This document shows, piece after piece, positions 1 to 9,625 of a stretch of DNA of 64,000 bases. This stretch comes from Bog-473 sp963807675 (GTDB lineage Bacteria > Actinomycetota > Acidimicrobiia > Acidimicrobiales > RAAP-2): positions 372,001-436,000 of the forward strand of contig CAWECP010000002.1 in assembly GCA_963807675.1 (NCBI GenBank). The letters run 5' to 3'. The notes below the pieces were generated by a model. That model worked only from the letters and a program-made list of their open reading frames with translations, was not told the DNA's origin and ran no database searches. Numbering within the stretch: the stretch's first letter is position 1; each line of letters starts with the position of its first letter. A program made the translations under genes and the position numbers.

Positions 1-167
1 AGATGGCCGAGCTACCTGCACTGGCCGTGCAGATGACAAAGCGCGCCTTGCAGGTCAACACCGATGCGGCAGATATCGGCGCCGCCGTCGAGCTCGAGAA
101 CCGCAACCAGGTGCTCACCCACGCCACGGACGAATCGGCGGCTCGCCGGGGGAAGTGGGCGACGTGA
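1..167 (+). CDS. Enoyl-CoA hydratase/isomerase family protein, C-terminal fragment
   Basis: The window opens inside a gene whose last 54 codons are readable from base 3 to the TGA at 165-167. The peptide starts MAELPALAVQMTKRALQ and ends RRGKWAT. A Pro-hydrophobic-x-x-(T/L)K-(R/x)ALQ helix followed by an acidic/basic tail with a terminal GKW-like end is typical of the last helices of crotonase-fold proteins, where this segment packs on the trimer. No active-site residue lies in the visible part, so the substrate cannot be inferred. The fragment is short and the family call rests on this tail only. Confidence 0.5.
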   Translation, partial: MAELPALAVQMTKRALQVNTDAADIGAAVELENRNQVLTHATDESAARRGKWAT

Positions 168-347
168 GCTGAGGGCAACCGCGACCGAGCAGACAGGCTC
201 AGACCGGTCCCAGTAGTGGTCGTGCGACTTTCGAGTTGCAGTAGGGCCATTCGGCTCTACTGCTGGGGTCGAATTTGCTCAAGAGTTGGGAAAACCCCCG
301 TTGGCCTGCGGCCGGGGGAGACGTCCGCGAGCGAGGAGGGTCGGAGG

Positions 348-1811
348 GTGCGAACGGGTGCGGTTGCTCGGTGGCGCGCGGTCTTTGCGAGCGCGCTCTT
401 CACGTTCGGCGTCGGTGGCGCCGTCATTCTCATGCCAGCCACGGCGGGCGCTGGCCCCGTCACTGTCAATCTGATCCACAACGGAAATTTCGCGACCATC
501 AACGGAACCGTTCCCACCGATAGCTACCTCACCGTCGATGCCGGCGACTTCCTCGACCCCAGCGATGATTGGGCTGTGGTCACCCCGTCCATGTATGGGG
601 GCACCGGCGGCAGCGTGGACGTGGTGTCAGACGGTTACTGGGCATCCGAGGACGGGAGCAACTCCATCGACCTGGCGGGCAGCACTGGCGTCCCGGGCGG
701 GATCTATCAGGATGTGGCGACCACGCCATACGAAGAGTATTCGCTGTCGTTCTACTCGGCCGTCAACGGGGACGACCCGTCGGACAACTCACACACGATG
801 GGCGTCAGCGTGAACGGTATGCCCGTGTACTCGACGGCGCCGGCGTACAGCACCCATACGCGGTCGCTCGTATGGGTGCTGAACACTGTCAGCTTCTTCG
901 CATCGTCGGCCCAAAGCCAGATCGAGTTCGATGACACCACACCGGGTGACACGGATTGGGGACCCGTGCTCGACAACGTGTCGCTCACCGCGGTGCCCGA
1001 TGTGATCACGGCGAGCCCGGAGGCATCCATCGCCCCGCAAACCCTCGAGTCTTCCTTCACCGTACCGGTGGCCACGTTCACGGACAGCTACCCGCCTGCT
1101 ACTACTCCCGCCAGCTTCTTCGCCGCGACAGTCACGTGGGGGGACGGCAGCAGCAACAGCACCACCGACGCTACTGGGGATGTGACCATCAAGCAATCCG
1201 GCTCCACCTACACGGTGAACGGTACCCACACATACGCCGCCGACGGCACCTACCCCGTCGGGGTGAGCATCACATCAAACGCTGGAGCATCGGCATCGAT
1301 CTCCCCTCCCGACTCGATCACCGTGGCCAACGCCGTGCAAAACTGCACCGGTTCCAGTTGCAACACCTCGGAAACCCAGAACAATGAGAACTCCCAGGTG
1401 AACACTTCGGGAACGGGATCGGGGTACCTGCTGCTCTCCACCGTGCCCGACAGCGGAGCCAACACGACGAACTGTGCCGGCGGCTTCCGGTTCGGCCCCA
1501 ACGTTGTGGTGGAGAGCAACACGTTCACGTCGAGCACGGGGACGATCACCGCCGTCAACACCTTCCCGATCATCGACGGAACGAAGGGTTCCGGCCTCGA
1601 AGGCCTGTTCTTCTGGGTGTGCTTCCGGTCCACCGCGCCCTTCAAGAACCTGTTCGGGCAGACCACGCCCGCTGGGTCCGCGGGGTTGCTTCCGGTCTGC
1701 GACCCCTTCAAGGTCGGGTCCGGACCGTGCATCAACTACATCACCCTGACCAGGCAGGGCAACGTCGTCGAGGAGATCACCTTCCCTCCAGACGATCCCT
1801 GGTTCAAATGA
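348..1811 (+). CDS. Secreted protein with carbohydrate-binding-like (DUF642-type) and PKD-like domains
   Basis: The 487-aa product is probably exported. From the GTG at 348, preceded by a GGAGG-like site at 334-338, it begins with an Arg-containing stretch, a hydrophobic core (FASALFTFGVGGAVILM) and a small-residue cleavage region (PATAGAG), as in a Sec signal peptide. The frame is open upstream to 216, but that would bury the signal sequence. The first mature domain (about bases 470-1000) starts NLIHNGNFATI and contains GGIYQDVATTPYEEYSLSF, the pattern of DUF642/choice-of-anchor sugar-binding modules. Next comes a PKD-like domain with VTWGDGSS and GTHTYAADGTYPV (about 1125-1260). The remaining third has scattered Cys pairs (CTGSSC) and no recognisable catalytic motif. 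It may be a surface adhesin or polysaccharide-binding protein. No partner gene is evident. Confidence 0.6.
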   Translation: MRTGAVARWRAVFASALFTFGVGGAVILMPATAGAGPVTVNLIHNGNFATINGTVPTDSYLTVDAGDFLDPSDDWAVVTPSMYGGTGGSVDVVSDGYWASEDGSNSIDLAGSTGVPGGIYQDVATTPYEEYSLSFYSAVNGDDPSDNSHTMGVSVNGMPVYSTAPAYSTHTRSLVWVLNTVSFFASSAQSQIEFDDTTPGDTDWGPVLDNVSLTAVPDVITASPEASIAPQTLESSFTVPVATFTDSYPPATTPASFFAATVTWGDGSSNSTTDATGDVTIKQSGSTYTVNGTHTYAADGTYPVGVSITSNAGASASISPPDSITVANAVQNCTGSSCNTSETQNNENSQVNTSGTGSGYLLLSTVPDSGANTTNCAGGFRFGPNVVVESNTFTSSTGTITAVNTFPIIDGTKGSGLEGLFFWVCFRSTAPFKNLFGQTTPAGSAGLLPVCDPFKVGSGPCINYITLTRQGNVVEEITFPPDDPWFK

Positions 1812-1886
1812 GCCCCGGGGGATCTCATCGGCCGGCGGGCGCAAGGTCGTGAGCAGGTCCCCCGCTGGGTCGTTCCAGGGTGGGCG

Positions 1887-4800
1887 TTGAGCGTGGCCCT
1901 GGCGCTCGCAAGCCCGGCTGAGTCAGCGCCGTCCGGCCACAGCTACAGGACGTCCGCGCCCTACCTGCCGCGGTTGGTGGTGGACTGGGTCGGCACGACC
2001 CCGGAGCTGCAGCACCGTTCGGTCGACGGAACCCTGGCCTTCGTCGACATCTCGGGCTTCACCAAACTGTCCGAGGGGTTGGCCGTGCACGGCAAGATCG
2101 GGGCCGAGGAGTTGGCCGCGATCATCGACGAGAGCTTCGTCGGTCTGCTCGCGGTGGCGTACGCCGACGGAGCCCAGCTGCTGAAGTTCGGAGGCGACGC
2201 CCTTCTCTTGCTCTTCAGTGGTCCCGAGCACGAGCGCCGGGCGTGCCGGGCCGCCTACGCCATGCGACGGCACCTGCGGGCGACGGGGAAACTGAACGTC
2301 CTAGGCCAACGGGTGGCGCTGCGGATGTCGATTGGCCTCAACAGCGGGCAGTTTGACATGTTCCTCGTCGGCCACTCCCACCGCGAGCTGATGGTGACTG
2401 GGCCCGCGGCGAGCACAACCGTCTCCATGGAATCGACGGCGACGGCGGGCGAGATCCTGGTCAGCGCGCAGACAGCCCGTGCGCTGCGCCCGGCCGACGT
2501 CGGCGAGCAGCGGGGTGGCGGCTACCTCCTGCGGCGCGCGCCGAGCGTGACCGTCAGTCCAGTCGTCCCGCGCCATCTGGAGGATCCGCAGGTCGACCTG
2601 GCCCAATGCATCCCCACGGCCATCCGCCGCTCGACGGGCGAGACCGAGCGCGAGCCCGAGCACCGCCGGGCCGTCGTCGCATTCGTGCACTTCGACGGCA
2701 CGGACGAAATGTTGAAATCACTCGGCCCAGAGGCGACGACCGAATATCTCGACTCGCTTGTCGCCGACGTCCAGGAGGCGGTCGACCAGCGCGAGGTCAC
2801 GTTCATCGGCACCGACATCGACCACGACGGGGGCAAGATCATCCTCGTCGCCGGCGCCCCGCTGGCCACCGGAGAGGACGAGCACCACATGCTGCTGGCC
2901 CTCCGCCAGGTCATGGATCGTCCCCGGACCCCGCCCCTGCGGGTCGGTGTCAACAGCGGCCGGGTGTTCGCCGGCGACATCGGCCCGCCGTACCGACGCA
3001 CCTTCACGGTCATGGGGGACACCGTGAACCTGGCGGCGCGGCTGATGGCAAAGGCGGTACCGGGAACCATCCTGGCCACGCCCGGGGTCCCGGGCCGCTC
3101 CGGCTCCCAGTTCGAGACGAGCGAGGTGCCGCCCTTCCAGGTGAAGGGCAAGGCTCGTCCAATCCAGGCAGTCGAAGTGGGCCAGCGGCTCGGAGTGCGC
3201 CAGGCGGACGCCAGCCAGCAGTTGCCCCTGGTCGGACGGACGGCGGAGATGACCACCTGGCGCTCCATGGTGGGGTCGGCCCGGAGTGGATCGGGCTCGG
3301 CCCTCGAGCTCGTCGGAGAGCCGGGGGTAGGCAAGTCGCGGCTGATCGAGGCGTTCCGGGCCGAGGCGGCGGACATGGACCTGGTCTGGGCCGGCTGCGA
3401 GTACTACCAGTCCTCCATTCCCTACGGCGCACTGCGTGGCCTGGTGCGCGAGCTGCTGGGCATTGGCGCGACTGCGAGTCATGAGACGGCCCGCCAACGC
3501 ATCATCGACGTCTTGGCAGAGTCCACCGCCGAGCTGCTGCCCTGGGCGCCCCTCGTCGGCACGGTGGCGGACGTCGCCATGCCCGATACGCGTGAGACGG
3601 CCGAGCTGGATCCGCAGTTCCGGGGTCAACGTCTCGGTCGCGTGATGGCGGTGCTGCTGCACGAGATCGTCGATCGGCCGACGGTCTTCGTGATCGAGGA
3701 CACGCACTGGATGGACGAGGCCTCGGCCGACCTCTTGCGCTACCTCATCCCCATCATCAACGTCAAGCCCTGGCTGCTCTGCCTCACCCGGCGGGACGTC
3801 GAGTCCGGTTTCGTGGCCACGAAGGGCGAGCTCACCACAATGAAGCTCGAGCCGCTTGACGGCGAGGAGGCGGCCGAGCTGATCCAGAAGGCCATGGCCG
3901 CACATCCGCTGCCGGAGCAGAAGGCGGCCATGCTGGCCGAGCGCTCGGGGGGCAACCCGCTGTTCCTGCGCGAGCTGCTCGCCGAGGCTCAGGAAAGCGA
4001 CGACCTCGATTCGTTGCCGGACTCCATCGAGGCGGTGATCGCTGCCCGCATCGACCGCCTGTCGCCGGGCGACCGTCACATCCTTCGCCGCGTCTCGGTC
4101 CTGGGCCGTACCGTTCCCGCGGAGCTACTCGGCGCCGTCCTGGACGAGGTCCCAGGGCCTAGCGACGGCATCTGGCAGCGGCTGAACGATTTCATCGCCG
4201 CTCAGGGTGCGAACCTGGTCTTCCGGCACGCGCTGTTCCGCGACGGTACCTACGACGGGCTCACCTACCGCCTCCGCCGAGAGCTGCACGGACGCGTCGC
4301 CGACTTCCTCCTGTCAGCCGCCGGAGACAATCCCGAGGAGTGGGCACACTCCCTGTCGCTGCACTACCTCAACGCTCAGCGGTTCGAGGAGGCCTGGCGC
4401 TACTCGCTGGTTGCCGCCGAAAAGGCGCGAAGCGTCTACGCCAACGTCGAGGCGGCCGAGTTCTACGAGCGTGCGCTGACCTCGGCGCGGCGGCTTCCGG
4501 CGGTGGGGGTGCGGGAGGTCGCCGAGGTGCACGAGGCGCTTGCAGACGCCAGGCACCGGACCGGCGAGTACATCGGCGCCGTCTCCGAATACCGCGCTGC
4601 CCGCCGCCTCATCGGTGACGACCACCTGGCCCAGGCCAGGCTCATGATCAAGCTGTCGCAGGTGCAGGGGTGGCTGGACCGTTACAGCGACGCGCTGCGC
4701 TGGCTCACGAGGGCTTTGCACATCCTCGAAGGCAACGAGGACCCGGAGGCGCAGCGCCAACGGGCCCAGGTCCTGGCCTGGTACGCCCGGTTCAGCCAGG

Positions 4801-5756
4801 AGCAGGGCCACCACTCCCGCGCGATCGCCTGGGCGAAGCGGGCCATCGCACAAGCCGAGCTGGCCGACGAGAAGGACGCCCTCTGGAATGCCCTGGCCGT
4901 GCTCGACTGGGCCCAGATGGACTTGGGGCTGCTGGATGAGCCGGCGAACTGGCGGCAGGCACTCGCCTTGACGGAGGAGATCGGCGACCTACAAGGCCAG
5001 GCGACCATGCTCAATTCGCTGGGCATGTTCGCCTACTTCCACGGCGACTGGGACGGTGCGCTGTCTCTCTACGAGCAGGCCCGCGAGCGGGCAGACCGCT
5101 TTGGAGAGGTGGTGCAGCGGGCGTCCTACGAGAACAACGTCGCTGAGATCGCCTTGGACCAGGGCCGCGTGGAGGAGGCGGAACGGCTCTTCGAGTCGGT
5201 CTCCTTGACGTGGCGGGCCGCCGGCTACCGGTCGGGCGCCGCGTACGTGAACTGCAACCTCGGTCGTTGCGCCGCCGCCCGGGGCTGGTTCGACGATGCC
5301 GTGCGACGCTTCGCCGAGGCGCGGGACGAGGCGGAGGCGCTCGGCAACCGCGGCGTCGCCCTCGAAGCCGGGGCGCGCTGGGCTGAGGCCGAGCTGCTTG
5401 CCGGTGACCACGACGCCGCCTTGGCTCGGGCGGACGCCGAGATCGCGCAGGCCGAGGCGATGGGCGGCGGGCCGCAGCTTCCCCTGCTGCACCGGGTGCG
5501 AGGCGTGGCGCTGGCCCGGGCCGGTGAGTTGGAGCGGGCCGGATCGGCCCTCCAGGCCAGCCTCGACGTGGCGCGGCTCCGCAGGGTGGACTTCGAGTTC
5601 GCGCTGACGTTGAAGGTCGTCGCCGAGCTCGGCCTGGAGAGGACGGAGCTGGCCCCCGATGCGGCCGACAAGGAGAGCCAACGCATTCTCGACGGCCTCG
5701 GCGTGGTCACGACTCCGGACCTCCCGGCGACGTCGACGGCCATCGCACCTGCCTAG
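1887..5756 (+). CDS. Tandem class III adenylate/guanylate cyclase with AAA ATPase and TPR regions
   Basis: This 1289-aa protein has two cyclase homology domains, an AAA_16-type ATPase and a long alpha-helical TPR-like C-terminus, the order seen in mammalian soluble adenylyl cyclase and many actinobacterial signalling proteins. The first cyclase domain (about 48-200) has FVDISGFTKLSE (metal Asp54) and LLKFGGDALLLLF (Asp104), but the usual G-D-x-V-N-x3-R segment reads TGPAASTTVSME. The second domain (about 260-400) has VMGDTVNLAARLM with Asp378, Asn381 and Arg385, while its first metal motif is degenerate (FVHFDGT). Walker A is GEPGVGKS (477-484) and Walker B VFVIEDTHWMD (about 600-610). It likely makes cAMP or cGMP as an intramolecular pseudo-heterodimer, using ATP hydrolysis and TPR contacts for control; the ligand is unknown. 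The start may be TTG 1887 or GTG 1893. Confidence 0.88.
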   Translation: MSVALALASPAESAPSGHSYRTSAPYLPRLVVDWVGTTPELQHRSVDGTLAFVDISGFTKLSEGLAVHGKIGAEELAAIIDESFVGLLAVAYADGAQLLKFGGDALLLLFSGPEHERRACRAAYAMRRHLRATGKLNVLGQRVALRMSIGLNSGQFDMFLVGHSHRELMVTGPAASTTVSMESTATAGEILVSAQTARALRPADVGEQRGGGYLLRRAPSVTVSPVVPRHLEDPQVDLAQCIPTAIRRSTGETEREPEHRRAVVAFVHFDGTDEMLKSLGPEATTEYLDSLVADVQEAVDQREVTFIGTDIDHDGGKIILVAGAPLATGEDEHHMLLALRQVMDRPRTPPLRVGVNSGRVFAGDIGPPYRRTFTVMGDTVNLAARLMAKAVPGTILATPGVPGRSGSQFETSEVPPFQVKGKARPIQAVEVGQRLGVRQADASQQLPLVGRTAEMTTWRSMVGSARSGSGSALELVGEPGVGKSRLIEAFRAEAADMDLVWAGCEYYQSSIPYGALRGLVRELLGIGATASHETARQRIIDVLAESTAELLPWAPLVGTVADVAMPDTRETAELDPQFRGQRLGRVMAVLLHEIVDRPTVFVIEDTHWMDEASADLLRYLIPIINVKPWLLCLTRRDVESGFVATKGELTTMKLEPLDGEEAAELIQKAMAAHPLPEQKAAMLAERSGGNPLFLRELLAEAQESDDLDSLPDSIEAVIAARIDRLSPGDRHILRRVSVLGRTVPAELLGAVLDEVPGPSDGIWQRLNDFIAAQGANLVFRHALFRDGTYDGLTYRLRRELHGRVADFLLSAAGDNPEEWAHSLSLHYLNAQRFEEAWRYSLVAAEKARSVYANVEAAEFYERALTSARRLPAVGVREVAEVHEALADARHRTGEYIGAVSEYRAARRLIGDDHLAQARLMIKLSQVQGWLDRYSDALRWLTRALHILEGNEDPEAQRQRAQVLAWYARFSQEQGHHSRAIAWAKRAIAQAELADEKDALWNALAVLDWAQMDLGLLDEPANWRQALALTEEIGDLQGQATMLNSLGMFAYFHGDWDGALSLYEQARERADRFGEVVQRASYENNVAEIALDQGRVEEAERLFESVSLTWRAAGYRSGAAYVNCNLGRCAAARGWFDDAVRRFAEARDEAEALGNRGVALEAGARWAEAELLAGDHDAALARADAEIAQAEAMGGGPQLPLLHRVRGVALARAGELERAGSALQASLDVARLRRVDFEFALTLKVVAELGLERTELAPDAADKESQRILDGLGVVTTPDLPATSTAIAPA

Positions 5757-5847
5757 CGGCCAGCGCGGCGAACCAGGCCCAACCGGCCGACCGCTCACTG
5801 GTCTGCCAACCCAGCGTGGCCGAAACCCGCTCGATAGATTCCCCGCA

Positions 5848-8019
5848 ATGCCGACGATCTTCGAGGACGCCGTCCTTTCGATACAGCTCGGCCGGGACGT
5901 GACCGAGGTGGCGGAGGATCTCTTCGCCGAGCTCGACGACGGGGAGCGGCTCTGGCTGCTCGACGGGGACACCGACTTCTGGGAGGGGCTGGCCCGGTTC
6001 CGGTCGGAGGGCTACAACCGCGTGCCCATCGTGCACGGCGCCGTGGAGCGGCTCGGGCTGCCGGGCAGCCGCTTCGTCGACGGGCCGCGGGGCTGCGTCG
6101 CCGGCGCCGCCACGGCCTTCCCCGTCTCCATGGCGCGCGGGGCGACCTGGGACGTCTCGCTCGAGGAGCAGGTCGGCCACGTCATCGGGCGCGAAATCCG
6201 CGCCCTGGGCGGCAACTTCTTCGGTGGCGTGTGCATCAACCTGCCCCGCCATCCGGCCTGGGGCCGGGCGCAGGAGACGTACGGCGACGACCCGTACCAC
6301 CTGGGCGAGTTCGGTGCCGCCCTGACCAGGGGCACCCAACGCTGGGTGATGGCGTGCGCCAAGCACTACGCGCTCAACTCCATGGAGAACGCCCGCTTCA
6401 CCGTGGACGTCACGGCCGACGAGCCGACGCTCCACGACGTGTACCTCCCGCACTTCGAGCGCGTGGCGGAGCAGGGCGTCGCCGCCGTGATGGGGGCGTA
6501 CAACTCGGTCAACGGAGAGTGGTGCGGCCAGAACGAGTACCTGCTGACCACCGTGCTGCGCGAGACGTGGGGCTGGGACGGGATCACCGTGACCGACTTC
6601 ATTTGGGGGCTGCGCGACGCGGCGGCCTCGCTCAATGCCGGCATGGACCTCGAAGAGCCGTTCCGCCAGCAGCGGGCCCAGTACCTGGCAGACCAGCTCC
6701 AGGCCGGCGTGACGTCGTGGGCGATGGTGGCGCGCGCCGGCGTGCGGTTGATTTCGGCGCAGTTGCGCTCCTATGCCGCCCGGGAACAGACCGACCCGCC
6801 GGCCCAGGTGGTGGCGAATGGCGAGGCGCGCGCCCTGGCCCGGACGGTGGCGGCGCGGTCGATGGTCCTGCTCAAGAACGAGCCGGTGGGTGCGCGGCCG
6901 ATGTTGCCCCTCGACCCGCAGTCCGTGCGCTCCATTGCCCTGATCGGCCGCCTGGCCGACGCCGCCAACATGGGCGACCACGGCTCCTCGGATGTGCGTC
7001 CCCCGTCGTCGGTCACCCCGCTCGCCGGCATCCGCACCGCGTTCCAAGACGCCGAGGTGCGGCTGGTGGAGGCGGACGACGTGGCAGCGGCCGCCGCGGC
7101 AGCGGCAGCGGCAGAGGTGGCCATCGTGGTGGCGGGGTACGACGCCCACGACGAGGGGGAGTACATCGGACCGGACTCACTGGCGACGCCGGAGTTGCTG
7201 TCGCTGTTCCCCCCAATTCCCGACGACATGGTGAGCGTCCTGGGCGACGCCTTCGCCCCGGGAGAGCACAGCGGCGGCACGGGGGGCGATCGCGCCTCGC
7301 TGAGCTTGCGGCCGGTCGACGAGGAGATCATCCGGGCCGTGGCCGCAGCCAACCCGTCGACCGTCGTCGCGCTGGTGGCAGCCGGCGCCGTGCTGACCGA
7401 GGGCTGGCGCGCCGAGGTGCCCGCCGTGGTGATGATGTGGTACGCCGGCATGGAGGGCGGGCACGCGCTGGCCGACGTGCTGACCGGGGCGCACAACCCG
7501 AGCGGCCGCCTGCCGTTCTCCATCCCCACCTCGGAGGCGCATCTACCCTTCTTCGACCGCGAAGCCACCGCCATCACGTACGACCGCTTCCACGGCCAGC
7601 GCCTGCTCGACAAGCTCGGCGTGCCGGCCGCCTTCCCACACGGCTTCGGCCTTTCCTACACGACGTTCGCCGTGCGCGCCGCGAAGGTGGACTCCCTCGA
7701 GGAGGGCGCAGCAACGCTGACCGTGGAGGTGGCCAACACCGGCGGGCGCGGCGGGATCCATGTCGTGCAGGTCTACGGCCGGCCGTCGGCCGGCCCCTAC
7801 GCCGGCGAGCTGTTCCTGGCCGGCTTCGCCCCGGTGTCGGTGCCGGCAGCCTCGACGACGTCCGTGTCCGTGCCCGTCTCGCTGCGGCCGCTGGCCGCTT
7901 GGGATGCCGGCGAGGGTCGGCGGGTGCTGCCCGACCCGGGTGACGTCGAGCTCGAGGTGGGATCGCACGCCCACGATCCGGATGCGGTGCTCGTGCGGCT
8001 GCCCCCAGCCGGACGCTGA
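5848..8019 (+). CDS. Glycoside hydrolase family 3 beta-glucosidase
   Basis: This is a 723-aa GH3 enzyme, probably releasing terminal beta-D-glucosyl or related residues from oligosaccharides or glycosides. The ATG at 5848 gives the natural N-terminus MPTIFEDAVLSIQ; the frame is open further upstream but overlaps the cyclase gene. Visible family features are FVDGPRG, the substrate-binding KHYALNSMENARF, and ITVTDFIWGL, whose Asp250 is the expected nucleophile. The second alpha/beta sandwich carries VLLKNE and AIVVAGYDAHDEGEY, and the C-terminus has FGLSYTTF and a fibronectin-III-like domain. No signal peptide is visible, so it should act in the cytoplasm on imported glycosides. It converges on the alcohol dehydrogenase gene with only 19 bases between stops. 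Exact glycosidic specificity cannot be read from sequence. Confidence 0.9.
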   Translation: MPTIFEDAVLSIQLGRDVTEVAEDLFAELDDGERLWLLDGDTDFWEGLARFRSEGYNRVPIVHGAVERLGLPGSRFVDGPRGCVAGAATAFPVSMARGATWDVSLEEQVGHVIGREIRALGGNFFGGVCINLPRHPAWGRAQETYGDDPYHLGEFGAALTRGTQRWVMACAKHYALNSMENARFTVDVTADEPTLHDVYLPHFERVAEQGVAAVMGAYNSVNGEWCGQNEYLLTTVLRETWGWDGITVTDFIWGLRDAAASLNAGMDLEEPFRQQRAQYLADQLQAGVTSWAMVARAGVRLISAQLRSYAAREQTDPPAQVVANGEARALARTVAARSMVLLKNEPVGARPMLPLDPQSVRSIALIGRLADAANMGDHGSSDVRPPSSVTPLAGIRTAFQDAEVRLVEADDVAAAAAAAAAAEVAIVVAGYDAHDEGEYIGPDSLATPELLSLFPPIPDDMVSVLGDAFAPGEHSGGTGGDRASLSLRPVDEEIIRAVAAANPSTVVALVAAGAVLTEGWRAEVPAVVMMWYAGMEGGHALADVLTGAHNPSGRLPFSIPTSEAHLPFFDREATAITYDRFHGQRLLDKLGVPAAFPHGFGLSYTTFAVRAAKVDSLEEGAATLTVEVANTGGRGGIHVVQVYGRPSAGPYAGELFLAGFAPVSVPAASTTSVSVPVSLRPLAAWDAGEGRRVLPDPGDVELEVGSHAHDPDAVLVRLPPAGR

Positions 8020-8038
8020 TCCACCGCGCCGTCGCCTC

Positions 8039-8977
8039 TCAGCCGGGCTCGAGCACGACGCGTATGGCGCCGGCGCCGCGGTCCGAGGCCACGCGGAAGG
8101 CCTCGGCCGCATCCTCCAAACCGAAGCGGTGCGTAATGACCGTGCGCACGATTTCGGGGTCCCCGGCCAGCATGGCGGCGGCCTCTTCCATCTCGCGCAC
8201 GCCGTCGTGCTCGCAGTACCCCAGCGAGGGGATGAGCCGGGCCTCGCGGTTGAACAGCGGCATCCAGTCCAGCTGCACGGGGCCGAAGTGGACGCCGAGG
8301 ACCACGATGGTGCCACCCGGCGCCACCAGCTCGCCGCAGCGGGCCAGGCTCTCCGGCGAGCCGGCCGCCTCGACGACGACGTCGTAGCTCCCCTCAGCGC
8401 CGATGCGCGCGCCGAGGCGTTCACCCGCCTCGCGTTGGTGGAGGTGCCGTGCCTCGAGCGCCACATCCTCGCCGCCCTGGGCCCGGGCGGCGGCCACAGC
8501 GAGCAGCCCCAGCGCGCCGGCTCCGACCACGGCCACCCGTCGGCCCGGCCCGGTCTCGGCCAGGCGCAGCGCATGCCATGACACCGAGGCGGGCTCCACG
8601 ACCGAGGCGTCACGCAACTCGAGGCCGTCCGGCAGCGGCACCAGGCGCTCGGGTGGGGCGCGGAACTGCTCGGCCATGCCGCCGTCGGCGAACATGCCGA
8701 GGGCGCGTGACCCGTGGGTGTAGCACAGGTTGTAGGCGCCGCGGCGGCATTGGTCGCACTCGAGGCAGCCGTAGATCGCCTCGACGACCACTGCCGTGCC
8801 GTCCTCACGCAGGCCGGCCAGCTCGTGGCCCAAAATATTGGTGCTGCCGTAGCGGATGTAGCTGAGGTCCGACGCGCACACGCTGGTGGCTTTCATGTCG
8901 AGTATCTCGCCGACGCCAGGAGGCTCTTCGACGTCGACCAGGGCCACGCCGCCGTCCTGACTGCGGACCGCCTTCAC
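8039..8977 (-). CDS. Zinc-dependent (MDR) alcohol/sugar dehydrogenase
   Basis: This 312-aa medium-chain dehydrogenase should oxidise an alcohol or polyol with NAD(P)+. It starts at GTG 8977 (MKAVRSQDGG), four bases inside the upstream reading frame (GTGA overlap). The motif CASDLSYI provides the catalytic-zinc Cys and GHELAG the zinc His-Glu; CLECDQCRRGAYNLC supplies the structural-zinc cysteines. The nucleotide fold has VAVVGAGALGLLAV. It is somewhat shorter than typical 340-350-aa relatives, because the segment between the first Cys and GHE is compact. Position behind the rhamnose operon suggests lactaldehyde, sugar or polyol oxidation, but specificity is not determined. The frame is open upstream to 9181; those residues belong to another frame of the preceding gene. 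Confidence 0.8.
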   Translation of the reverse strand: MKAVRSQDGGVALVDVEEPPGVGEILDMKATSVCASDLSYIRYGSTNILGHELAGLREDGTAVVVEAIYGCLECDQCRRGAYNLCYTHGSRALGMFADGGMAEQFRAPPERLVPLPDGLELRDASVVEPASVSWHALRLAETGPGRRVAVVGAGALGLLAVAAARAQGGEDVALEARHLHQREAGERLGARIGAEGSYDVVVEAAGSPESLARCGELVAPGGTIVVLGVHFGPVQLDWMPLFNREARLIPSLGYCEHDGVREMEEAAAMLAGDPEIVRTVITHRFGLEDAAEAFRVASDRGAGAIRVVLEPG

Positions 8978-9558
8978 GGCGCCGCCGGGGGGTCGCCACG
9001 CAGACCGATGCTGTTGAGCACCCCGGCCATGCAGAGGTAGCCGCCGATCACGAAGAGCAGCTCGAAGAGCTGAGCGGGCTCGAAGGATGAACCGAGGGTT
9101 CCCCACGTCGTATCGCTGACGCCGAACCCGTCGATGATCTCGTCCACCGCTGTGAGCAGGGCGCGCTCGAGCGGCGTCCACACTGTCGCCGCCGGCCCTT
9201 CGGTGACCGCCCGCAGCTGCTCATCGGTCAGGCCCTCGTCGCGCGCCATCCGTGCATGCTGTCCCCACTCGTAGCCCGACTGCGTCCGCCAGGCCACGCG
9301 CACGATCAGGAGCTCCCGCAGTCGGGGGTCGAGTGTCGACTGGTCGCTGGCCAACATGTCGGTGAAGGGCAGCCACGTCTCGCTCAGGGGGAGATGGTGC
9401 GCGAACAGCTCCAGGACGACCGGCATGGGTAGCGCGTCCGGGGCACCCGACAGGTACAGCTCGGGCCGGCGCAGGTGCGACAGCAGGACTTCCCGGGTGT
9501 GGTCGTCCCACTCCGCGAAGGGGAGTGGGACGAGGCGCGTCTCGGGCGAGGGACTCAT
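8974..9558 (-). CDS. Carboxymuconolactone decarboxylase/AhpD-like protein
   Basis: This 194-aa helical protein belongs to the CMD/AhpD-like superfamily. It has the typical central segment LRELLIVRVAWRTQSGYEWGQHARMA, matching the family pattern R-E-(x)-x-I-L-R-V-A-x-x-x-x-x-x-Y-E-W-x-x-H. AhpD-type peroxidase members carry a CxxC at this site; here the residues are non-cysteine, so a thiol peroxidase role is unlikely and its biochemical activity is unknown. Its stop codon overlaps the GTG start of the alcohol dehydrogenase, so the two are almost certainly translated together. It lies 56 bases downstream of the DeoR regulator gene and may be the tail of the rhamnose transcript. Confidence 0.7.
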   Translation of the reverse strand: MSPSPETRLVPLPFAEWDDHTREVLLSHLRRPELYLSGAPDALPMPVVLELFAHHLPLSETWLPFTDMLASDQSTLDPRLRELLIVRVAWRTQSGYEWGQHARMARDEGLTDEQLRAVTEGPAATVWTPLERALLTAVDEIIDGFGVSDTTWGTLGSSFEPAQLFELLFVIGGYLCMAGVLNSIGLRGDPPAAP

Positions 9559-9625
9559 CGGAAGGTGTGATCTTACGAGCCGGTCCAGGGCGGCGCTCTT
9601 CCCGCCAGCCCGTGGTCGAGCTCCT

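Noticed and set aside
2718..4079. 453-codon minus-strand frame opposite the cyclase gene
   Set aside because: High G+C makes long antisense frames common; the plus-strand protein has all motifs.
6231..7943. 570-codon alternative frame inside the GH3 gene
   Set aside because: Arg/Gly/Pro-rich, no conserved motif, fully nested in the GH3 frame.
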